Made by a program: the position numbers and the translations under genes
In this document: positions 56,497 through 64,000 of the stretch, piece after piece
Position numbering within the stretch: position 1 is the first letter of the stretch
Layout: each line of letters begins with the position of its first letter
Notes under the pieces: generated by a model
Database searches by the model: none
Told to the model about the DNA's origin: nothing
The model's input: only the letters and a program-made list of their open reading frames with translations
From: Petrosia ficiformis
Lineage: Eukaryota > Porifera > Demospongiae > Haplosclerida > Petrosiidae
Reading direction: 5' to 3'
NCBI GenBank assembly: GCA_947044365.1
Contig: OX345636.1
Span: 23,469,466 to 23,533,465, forward strand
DNA length: 64,000 nt

Positions 56497-57543
56497 ATGC
56501 CGAGATTGCCGGTGTATGCAAAAATACGTATAATATCCCTCAAAGAATCAGGGATCTCTAATAAAATGATACAGCAAATACTTGCAGAAGAGAATGTTAT
56601 GACAACTTCTGAAACTATTCGTAGATTTTGAAAGAGATACAATTTTTGTGGGAGCATTGATTGTGCTCATAGCTCTGGCCGTAAAAGCAAGGCAACTGCA
56701 AATGTTCTTGAAATTATAGATTCTTCAATGACAGAGAACGATGAAACAACTGCAAAACAGCTGCAATTAGTGCTGAAGCAACAAGGAATAGACATATCAG
56801 AAAGCAGTATTCTCCGGTTTAGACGAAAATTGGGATGGAAGTATTGTGGTGCTAGATATTGCCAAGTAATTCGTGAGCAAAATAAATTGAAAAGGTATGA
56901 GTGGGCTCTTTCATGTCTTCTGAAACTGGATAATTTCTAAAAAAAGAAAGCATCCTATAAAAGTTCATGTGTGGGGTGGTATTAGTTGGCACGGAAGAAC
57001 CAATATATGTATTTTCGAGGGGATAATGGATGCTGAAACATACGTGGAAATTCTAAACACGAATCTTCTTCCATTTATTGACTCAGTATATCCACATGGA
57101 CACAGATTCATGCAGGATAACGACCCGAAACATACTTCAAAAATAGCTAGAGAATTCTTCACTGAAAAAGGCATTCAGTGGTGGAAAACACCACCAGAGA
57201 GCCCTGATGCCAATCCTATTGAATACTTATGGCATGAGTTAAAGGTATATTCACATTTTTCATTTGTAAGTACATGATTATACAACCCATGTGTATATAT
57301 ACGCTGTATTTTATTCCTATTTCATGCTGTCTATGTTTCTTACTCCAGGAATTTATCCACAGGGGAATGAAACCTAAAACAAAAAAACAACTAATTGATG
57401 GAATTGAGAAATTTTGGGGTACTGTGTCTATTGGGAAGTGTCGTAAATACATTGGTCATTTAACTAAGGTTTTACCTAAAAAATGGAGATGCCACTGGTT
57501 ATTAAACTGCTTTCTTAAAACTATATTTTGGTTTTTGATTTAA
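56497..57543 (+). pseudogene. Tc1/mariner-like transposase pseudogene, copy 2, with a 104-bp intron
   Basis: ATG 56497 begins MPRLPVYAKIRIISLKESGI. A TGA interrupts at 56628. The frame then continues CAHSSGRKSKATANV, DETTAKQLQLVLKQQGIDIS and RKLGWKYCGARYCQVIREQN. A deletion near 56935 removes the first catalytic Asp segment. After it come HVWGGISWHGRTNICIFEG, FMQDNDPKHTSKIA, KTPPESPDANPIEYLWHELK and the second exon EFIHRGMKPKTKKQLIDGIE. The intron is 57245-57348 (GTATATT...TTACTCCAG). The coding match to copy 1 at 1.4-2.5 kb covers the full length, including the intron position. Confidence 0.9.
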
Positions 57544-57661
57544 ACTGTAATTGTTTTGTGTGTATATATAATTAAAAACAATATTGGGTGAACTTGTGAT
57601 TTTCAATTCTTGCTTTAGAAAAAATTTATGGTCTGAGTTTTGGCTGTTTGTATACTAAAGT

Positions 57662-58514
57662 ATTAGAGTAAAGAGTCAATTATCGGACACCACCCATACT
57701 CGGACGCTATAGCACTCTCTCTACCACTGCAACTGGAATTACTACACCATAGTAAGAAACTATACTAAGTAATATCGCTGCATATCAAGTTTCATGATGA
57801 TCGCTTGCTTCGTCTTAGAGGTATAAGCTTGCAAAAATGAAATTCGGACTTGCCTATGATCGGAAAAATTAATATATTGACGGACAGCTATTCATACGTC
57901 TTATAGAACTGATGGAAATAAATTGTTACTGTACCATAAACTGCAACAACATCTACTCTAGTCATAAACCAAATCTCGTCTCTTAAAGTTGCTTGACTGA
58001 TTTTTTGTATTCAATATCTGGCCATTCTGGAGCAATCAATAATCGACCACACCTTTTTGTAATTAGTATAGAGTTCAATTGGAAATAAATAATTGTATTG
58101 GTCGCCAAAAATTATACTAAACACTGTATATGTACTATATACAAAAAGGCGTGGCCGATTATTGATTGCTCAGAATGGTCCAGATAGTTGAATACAAAAA
58201 ATTACTCGAGCAACTTTAAGAGACGAGATTTGGTTTATGATTAGAGTAGATGTTTTTGCTGCTTACGGTACAGTAACCATTTATTTCCAGCAGTTCTATA
58301 AGACGTATGGATAGCTGCGTCAATATTAATTTTTCCGATCATAGGCGAGTCCGAATTTCATTTTTGCAAGCTTATAACTCTAAGACCAAGCAAGCGATCG
58401 TCATGAAACTTGATATGCAGAGATATTACTTATGGTGTAGTAATTCCAGTTGCAGAGGGAGCGCTATAGCGTCCGAGTATGGGTGGTGTCCGATAATTGA
58501 CACTTTACTCTAAT
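57662..58514. mobile_element. Fold-back element with arms of about 400 bp
   Basis: The left arm from ATTAGAGTAAAG, GTCAATTATCGGACACC and CACCCATACTCGGACG is the inverted copy of the right arm ending GTGTCCGATAATTGACAC, TTTACTCTAAT. The arms stay alignable to the centre (AATCGACCACACC on the left, GGCGTGGCCGATT on the right), leaving a loop of about 80 bp. No coding. The ends (CAATTATCGGACACC) have a pogo/Tc1 flavour, but the target duplication is not resolved. Confidence 0.9.
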
Positions 58515-58703
58515 TATACGTAAGTATTAAGGTGAAGACAATTTTTTCTGAGCATGTCTGTGCACTGTAGTAACTATGTGTAGATGTAAATGATTAGATG
58601 GGTGTAAAATTGTGAATTATTGATTGAAAACAACAGAAGAACAGCAGAATAATACATTAAATAAATAACACAGTAAATCATTGATAACAACTCAATTTAA
58701 CTG

Positions 58704-60359
58704 TCATAGTTTCTTGCACTTGTTCGACAGTGATGGGATACATGTACCTTTCCAAATATTGTCAAAAGCTGCATCTGTGATACTATGATTTGATTGAATT
58801 GTATTTTTTATTGCTGATTTCAATTGTTTCAACTTTTCTGGGTCAAGTTGATAAAACTTTGAGTCCAAAATATGTATACATAGCTAACTCAATTTTGGAT
58901 AAATTAGGTTTTGCCTTTATGATCTCGTGAACACTTTTAAACTTTGATGGTGAAATGGCCATAGATACACCTTTTTGCGATGGTGGTGGCATAGTAGTAT
59001 CAAGTTTATTAAGTTGGCTAATATCCGTTTCGAAACAAACACCACTAAATCCTGGTTCAACTGCATGGTCACTGAACCCTGTTTCAATGTTATGACTAAA
59101 TCCTTCACTAAATTCTTCAAAGCTACTACATTGTGGTTGATGGTAAAGGGGTTGTAGAGAACTACTTTGAAATGTTTCATCATAGTCAGTCAAGCTAGAT
59201 AATACTGTTGCTAGTTCATCATCCGTTGTATGAACTTGGGGACAACTTTGTTTATTCGCTCCCTGTAACAGACTATCGATTTTCAGTTCAATACCTTGAA
59301 GAGTTGTTTTTAAAACCTCCTTTTCTAAAAGTTTATCAATTAGTAAAGAGTTTCTGTACACTAGTTCATTGTTTTTCTGTACTAGATCAGCAACCAGTTT
59401 CAGGCATACTTCTATGTACATAAAAGATAATTAGTGAAGTAATTAAGACTTTGCTTCACAAGGGTAGGTGATAATCAACCTAGTTTCAATAGTACCAGTA
59501 ATTAAATAACTATTTATATACCTGAATCTTTATCAGGTTCATCATTGGTTGTGTTTGTTTGTAGATTAATCATGGACAATTCTTTCATACCTGAAAGCAA
59601 TATCAATATCAATATAGAACTGGATGTTTAGAAAATAATTTTTTGGCCCAAATAAACTAGTTTCTATTCAATAGTATTTTTCAAATGGTCAAGTCATAGT
59701 AACCATACTTTGAAAGTGCAGGATGTCCATTTCATATATAAAACAGGTGAATATAATATTTCCAATTTTGCAGCACATATTGTTATAAAAGAACAGAGAA
59801 GAGAGATTGAGAAGGGAAAGGGAAAGAAATAGAGCTGGACAGGCTGGTGAAGGTGAAGCTGAAGGCAAAGAAGAGAGATTGAGAATGAGAACAGACAGAA
59901 ATAAACCTGCTGAAATGCTTGAGCAAAGAAGCACTCAATGGGAACAGGGGAGCCAGCATGCACGATAGTCTTGACATGGTTTCTAACTGTGTCTTCCTCA
60001 GACTTGCCCCACAGTATATGTGTGTAAGTATTAATAGGTCCAGCCATTATAGCCCAAGGGGGAGGTGATTCAGCAAAGTGAGCTAGCATGACATGGGCAG
60101 CACTAAAACACGGAATACGGAATGGAAACGGAAACGGAAAAAGGTGGAGTTTTACGAGCACATTCACATTGGTAGCTGGGTGTGGATGTCAATGTAGACA
60201 GCACTCCGATAAAGTAAGTTTTCTAATACTATGTAATTTACTACTGTATACAGATATTGAAAGTATTTATGACAATATCTGTATATAGGTATTGCTTTCA
60301 TTTTTTCATTATACTGCTTTTATACACTGCAGCTTTCTTTGCTTTAACATATTTATTTG

Positions 60360-60413
<54 letters not shown>

Positions 60414-62425
60414 TATATATATATGTGACCGGCTCTGCAAAAACTAGGCTTATGGATCAAAATTTCAAAATTCATTTTTTGACTTGCCTGAATAGAGCAT
60501 TAAATATATTATACATCCCAATCATGTAAAAAACAAAGCTACAGCGAGCGATTTAACCAGGGTAGTTACAAATACTTCATTTAGCAACTATATAAATTTT
60601 TTAACCATTAAAATTAATGATTAACAATTTATTTTGCTGTGGCTAGTGAAGTACAAAGAGGTCTTCAAGACTTGCTGAAAGTATCAGAAGACAGGTAAGA
60701 CATTTGTGAAGCTTTTTATGTAATAAAACAGTGATCGCCCAAATAATTCAGAACTGTCTATTTTCGATCATATCTCCAAATTATATTTTGATCCATAAGA
60801 TTGGTTTTGTAACATATATATAATTATATATACACATAATCTATGTTTTCAGGAGGAAATAATATATATAATTATATATACACATAATCTATGTTTTCAG
60901 GAGGAAATAATAACGCTATCATCTGACTCTCCACCCAGTCATCAAAAGTTGCTTATAAGCCATAAACAATTGTTACTACAAAACTTTGCCATACAGCTGT
61001 AAAGCCCATTGTTAAATGTTGTATTTATGTTTATGTTGTGTTTGTGTTGAGTTTATGAAGAATTCAGAGTTGAGTTATTACTATAATAATTATATAATGT
61101 TGTCATGTGTATGATTACCATAATAATTTATATGGGCACGGGAAATTTTTGAATGCCACACCCATATCATAATATGGCATGCGCAGTCATAATAATAATC
61201 ATTATGGACGAGACTAAGCTTAGCGGCATGTCTAGTATCTTTTATATGGACTGTGAAGCGGGTTGTTCTGATATCTACTGAGTAAGCTGCAAGTGTTGGT
61301 TGCTCAGGAATCTGTAAGTGGTCCGTTTTGTATGTATTCCGCATTCCGTTTCCATATTCCGTGTTTTAGTGCTACCCAGCATGACATAACCAATATACAT
61401 GTTAATTAGCCACAAACCACAGAGTGCACCATGATGCATTTATAGCACTTTGGGAAGGGAAGCTTTTGTAGGGTAGTTGCATCATGTATATGTCACTATA
61501 TAAGCAGACATATTTTTTTGTTTATATTTAATTTTCAATTTCAATAATTAACTTACTGGATTGAATGCCAGAATCACTGCTACTGATATCTCCCCTACTA
61601 GAGAGCAGAATGTTTGCTGCAAATGAATGTAAAAAAGACTAATAAGTTAGAAAAGGATCATTTAAATTGGGAACTCAATTAACATCTTTGTAGTTGCAAT
61701 GATTTATTATAACAATGAATGGCCTAATATCCTGCAAAAAGCCAAGCAGTTACAAGCAAGTATAGTGTATGTAGATAACAATAATTATTGTAGATTGAAT
61801 TTATAGGCAGTTAACATTGCAAAAAGCAAAAATGAATTTAGATGTGTGGTTACTTAATGACCTATCAGTAGTTGTAACACCTATAGTTGGGCTGTACCCT
61901 GGTTTATAGTAACCTTCCCTCATGCAGTTGTAAGATTTTTTAAAATGAATTCATGATGATGGAAGGCTGGAATCTACAGCCTTTGTTACAGCTTCTTTTA
62001 TTACTTGTTTTTTGATATGCTATTTTTGAATGTACCAAGTCATGTGATCAGACAATAAAAGTCACTGTACCAAGAATCTTTGATCAAATTATAGTATCTG
62101 ATTTACAGTAACCTCGCCTTTGGGTTCAGTTACTGTAAAGGAGATACAGCCTGCCATAAATGTTATAACTATTATTTGTAAAACCCAAATACCTAAGTTA
62201 TGGTACAACAAAAAACTAAATGTATGTCCTGAATGATAAATAAAAGCAACTATGCGAGTGAAGTTGATTATAACAAACTTCAAATGACCCATCATTACAT
62301 GTACAGGTAAATGTCATTAATCTAAATTGTATAATAATGCTATTATACATTACTGTAATTTTATCAACACAAACCTGATTTATTTTTTGTAGTAGAGATA
62401 CTATTTTTTTTCTTGCCTTTAGAAT
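58704..62425 (-). CDS. Spliced gene model with phase-1 exons and a BEN-like C-terminus
   Basis: Exons on the minus strand: 62375-62425 (51 bp), 61557-61616 (60 bp), 59522-59590 (69 bp) and a terminal exon from 59411. Each is bounded by AG and GT, and each joins the next in phase 1 without a stop. The protein is acidic and Ser-rich at first (SSRGDISSSDSGIQ; MKELSMINLQT), then forms a predicted coiled coil (LVADLVQKNNELVYRNSLLI, DKLLEKEVLKTTLQGIELKI), a Ser/Gln-rich linker, and SKFKSVHEIIKAKPNLSKIE. The first reading ends at a stop at 58843. Two bases off, SKFYQLDPEKLKQLKSAIKN, and later FDNIWKGTCIPSLSNKCKKL, continue to 58704 and resemble the last helices of a BEN domain. So either one frameshift has occurred or the terminal exon is shorter. 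BEN proteins bind DNA and are also carried by transposons. Confidence 0.5.
59779..59968 (+). pseudogene. Charged coil fragment, Helitron-type, in an intron
   Basis: Plus-strand translation: REERLRRERERNRAGQAGEG, then KEERLRMRTDRNKPAEMLEQ. The repetitive RxERLRxxRxRN composition resembles the coil at 38.4-38.6 kb. Low-complexity sequence could produce this by chance. Confidence 0.3.
60358..60425. repeat. (AT)n microsatellite
   Basis: A nearly pure TA run of about 65 bp inside the MULE-like element. Confidence 0.95.
60427..60815. mobile_element. Nested degenerate inverted-repeat element
   Basis: The left end has AAAACTAGGCTTATGGATCA (60438-60457). The right end, read in reverse, has AAAACCAATCTTATGGATCA. 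Both sides are ATATATA sequence, so a TA-type target is plausible. Confidence 0.5.
60813..60910. repeat. 49-bp tandem duplication
   Basis: ATATATATAATTATATATAC, ACATAATCTATGTTTTCAGG and AGGAAATAAT occur twice in a row. Confidence 0.85.
61621..62360. other. Intron sequence, no gene seen
   Basis: The interval between the 60-bp and 51-bp exons of the spliced gene. ORFs here are AT-rich and unremarkable. Confidence 0.5.
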
Positions 62426-62505
62426 CTAAGTTAAAAATAAAGCTACATAACTTTATTATAGTTATAATAAAGTTATCACAGTAAGAACAGCACTTATGCA
62501 CAAAC

Positions 62506-62940
62506 CTGATTTTTTCTTTCCATTTGATACATTTTGGGCCTGGATCTGCACACTGCTTGAAAGTGTCCCCCGCTTCTTGCATCTGTGACAGACAGCCACT
62601 CTTGCTGGACAGTGGTCTCTCCCTTTACTGTGTCTCTTCCCACACCAACTACACAGTGGTTGCTGCACAGTGCTCAGCTGCTTCTTGTGCTGATTAGGTC
62701 GTGGCTTATGGTCTCGATATCTGTGCTTCTTATCTGATTCTGCTATGTCAATCTGAACTGGCTGCTCTTCATTTCGTAGTACCGTCTGTTGCTTCCTGAC
62801 CATTTCTCGTTGACGAGCAGTTGTCATTGCTTTTTCTAGTGTCAACTCTGGGTCCAGTAGAAACTTCTCCGATAAAGCCGTATCCAAGAGACCAACAACA
62901 ATCCTGTCCCGTATCATCTCATCTCATCTCGCAACTCACC
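62506..62940 (-). CDS. Gypsy-type gag region, candidate first exon of the spliced gene
   Basis: Minus strand: ELRDEMIRDRIVVGLLDTAL, then SEKFLLDPELTLEKAMTTAR, a basic linker, CSWCGKRHSKGRDHCPA and VCHRCKKRG. This is the C-terminal part of a gypsy-family Gag with its two zinc knuckles. The second knuckle is broken by one base in a G run near 62570: after KKRG the gag reading would be HFKQC, but the frame used here gives TLSSSV. The frame is open to 62506, where GTTTGTG is a plausible donor. An 80-bp intron (62426-62505) would join it in phase 1 to the 51-bp exon. The donors of this exon and the next are similar (AAATCAGGTTTGTG), hinting at local duplication. It is either a host exon derived from gag or a gag relic next to the gene. 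Confidence 0.55.
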
Positions 62941-63039
62941 ATACATGCAGTGTTCAGCTAAACTATGAAGGGCTGGGATCAACTAGAATATTCGCCACCT
63001 TATTAATTATGCACGATAGGTGTGGCAATCCCTTCACAA

Positions 63040-63142
63040 CGCACCCACAAATACATGTGACTTCCTGTGATCACGCGAGAGCCGGTAAGCGATTCGCGCG
63101 AACGAAACACATGAAAACACGCGGGCAAGCGAAATAATAGAA
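63040..63142. promoter_or_regulatory. CpG-rich interval between divergent genes
   Basis: About ten CpG sites lie in some 75 bp (CACGCGAGAGCC, GATTCGCGCGAACG, ACACGCGGGCAAGCG), in a sequence that is otherwise CpG-poor. It lies directly upstream of the ATG at 63143 and about 100-200 bp from the start of the minus-strand gag/BEN model, so it could serve both. Confidence 0.42.
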
Positions 63143-64000
63143 ATGTCTTTACTAGATCTAGGACCTGTAATTTTTGGAGGAACAACAACTATTATAACAT
63201 TTTTAAGAACCTGTGGCCTTCTTGCAAGGGCTTGTACCTGTACCAGGTAACTTGATAAGTTATCAATTATAATACATGTAATTATCTAATATAGATGTCA
63301 AATTCCTATGCTTGAGAGACAAAGAGCTCAGGCAGGATCAGATGGAATCTCTTGGTACTGTCGTATATGTAAGACTACAAAGTCAATAAGGAAAGGTAGT
63401 TTTTTCTCAAAGTCTAAATTGAGCTTACAAAAGTGGATGATAGCTATGCTGTGGTGGACGAGGGAATATCCAGTTATTCAAATGTCAAAGGAAGCCGAGA
63501 TTACAGAGGATACAGCATGTGACATTTATCAGTGGTTCAGAGAAGTTTGTTCTACTAAATTATTGAATACACCAATCATTCTTGGAGGACCAGGTGTAAT
63601 TGTACAGATAGACGAATCACAATTCAAACACAATCCTAAAGTTAGTAGAATATTAATATATTTGTGAAATATAAATATTATTGCATGTTCTTTCTATAAC
63701 AGCATCATAGAGGAAGGCCTCCAACAACAGATATGTGGGTATTTGGACTAGTTGATACCTCACACTCACCTGCTATAGGATATATGGAAGTAGTAACAAC
63801 TCGAAATGCTGCCACACTTCTTCCAATTATCCAAACCCATGTTGCACCAGGGACAATTGTGCATTCCGATGAGTGGAGTGCATACAGGAGAGTATCACGT
63901 TTACCACATGTGGCTTCACATGGGACAGTTAACCATTCTGTAACCTTTGTTGACCCTACGACTGGCATCCACACACAACATGTTGAATCCTACTGGAATC
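63143..64000 (+). CDS. ISXO2/Merlin-like transposase gene, three exons, runs off the window
   Basis: Exons are 63143-63246, 63295-63640 and 63703 to the window end. The introns are 48 and 62 bp with GT...AG and kept frame. Exon 1 ends and exon 2 begins inside a zinc site CTCTRCQIPM...WYCRICKTT. Then come SIRKGSFFSKSKLSL, the LWWTREYPVIQMS helix region, IYQWFREVC, and GGPGVIVQIDESQF (first Asp and Glu). Exon 3: HHRGRPPTTDMWVFGLVDTS, IIQTHVAPGTIVHSDEWSAY (second Asp) and TTGIHTQHVESYWN (catalytic Glu). These are the DDE residues of the ISXO2-like family (DDE_Tnp_IS1595, Merlin transposons). No break is seen in 249 codons. It could be an active Merlin element or a domesticated gene; inverted ends are not visible because the 3' end is outside the window. 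Confidence 0.88.

Larger units (their letters stand above)
60095..61377. mobile_element. MULE-like non-autonomous element with 10-bp duplication
   Basis: The ends are GGGCAGCACTAAAACACGGA on the left and, read in reverse, GGGTAGCACTAAAACACGGA on the right. AGCATGACAT is present on both sides (60085-60094 and 61378-61387). A 9-11 bp duplication with GGG ends fits Mutator-like elements. No transposase. It sits in the long intron between the 69-bp and 60-bp exons of the spliced gene and carries a microsatellite and a further nested repeat. Confidence 0.88.

Noticed and set aside
59694..60167. 157-codon minus-strand ORF as a gene
   Set aside because: Much of it is the complement of a purine-rich, repetitive stretch; it crosses the left end of the MULE-like element at 60095, so it is not one ancestral gene.
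62364..62582. Alternative frame HFKQCADPGPKC as the true continuation of the gag exon
   Set aside because: It restores the second zinc knuckle but meets a stop after the splice junction; noted as evidence of a frameshift rather than as the gene model.

Overview
This window is eukaryotic, AT-rich and dominated by transposable elements. Introns that can be placed by reading frame are tiny (48, 50, 54, 62, 80 and 104 bp). The element mix is hAT, Tc1/mariner, Harbinger, P, CACTA, MULE-like, piggyBac-like, pogo-like, ISXO2/Merlin-like, Helitron-like and Ty1/copia. Together with many protein families typical of invertebrate repeats, this suggests an early-branching animal, most likely a demosponge. 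That assignment is inference; no ribosomal or organellar marker is present. I see no bacterial operon, CRISPR array, rRNA or convincing tRNA.

Layout. 1-7 kb: unrecognised ORFs, a Tc1-like transposase pseudogene containing an intron, and the C-terminal half of a hAT transposase. 7.1-20.8 kb: three head-to-tail units of about 4-5 kb. Each has a satellite-like block, a spacer, a copia LTR and gag/integrase remnants; the first two also have a second LTR and integrase/RT remnants. Two internally deleted hAT elements with clear target duplications are nested inside. 20.8-23.4 kb: a 726-codon frame for a transposase-like family I cannot assign to a named superfamily, broken by one in-frame stop. 23.5-24.6 kb: piggyBac-like MITEs. 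26.4-28.7 kb: a hAT element with an exact 8-bp target duplication and a decayed transposase. 30-38 kb: fragments (pogo-like, deleted hAT, C2H2 finger, FLYWCH-like, CACTA tnp2). 38.3-41.5 kb: Helitron-type and other repeat-gene exons. 42.9-45.5 kb: a complete but decayed Harbinger element with transposase and Myb-like genes tail-to-tail. 46.7-57.5 kb: hAT, P and Tc1-like remnants. 57.7-58.5 kb: a long fold-back element. 58.7-62.9 kb (minus strand): a spliced gene model of phase-1 exons ending in a BEN-like domain, possibly starting in a retrotransposon gag exon, with a MULE-like insertion in an intron. 63.1 kb to the window end: an open three-exon ISXO2/Merlin-type transposase gene, head-to-head with the previous gene across a CpG-rich interval.

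Only the last gene, and perhaps the BEN-like model and a short spliced zinc-finger gene at 41 kb, look possibly functional. Nearly everything else is a broken mobile element. The items most worth a second look are the unnamed 726-codon family, the phase-consistent BEN-like gene with its candidate gag exon and divergent ISXO2 neighbour, the conserved intron in two Tc1-like copies that both lack the first catalytic Asp, and the nested copia/hAT array.
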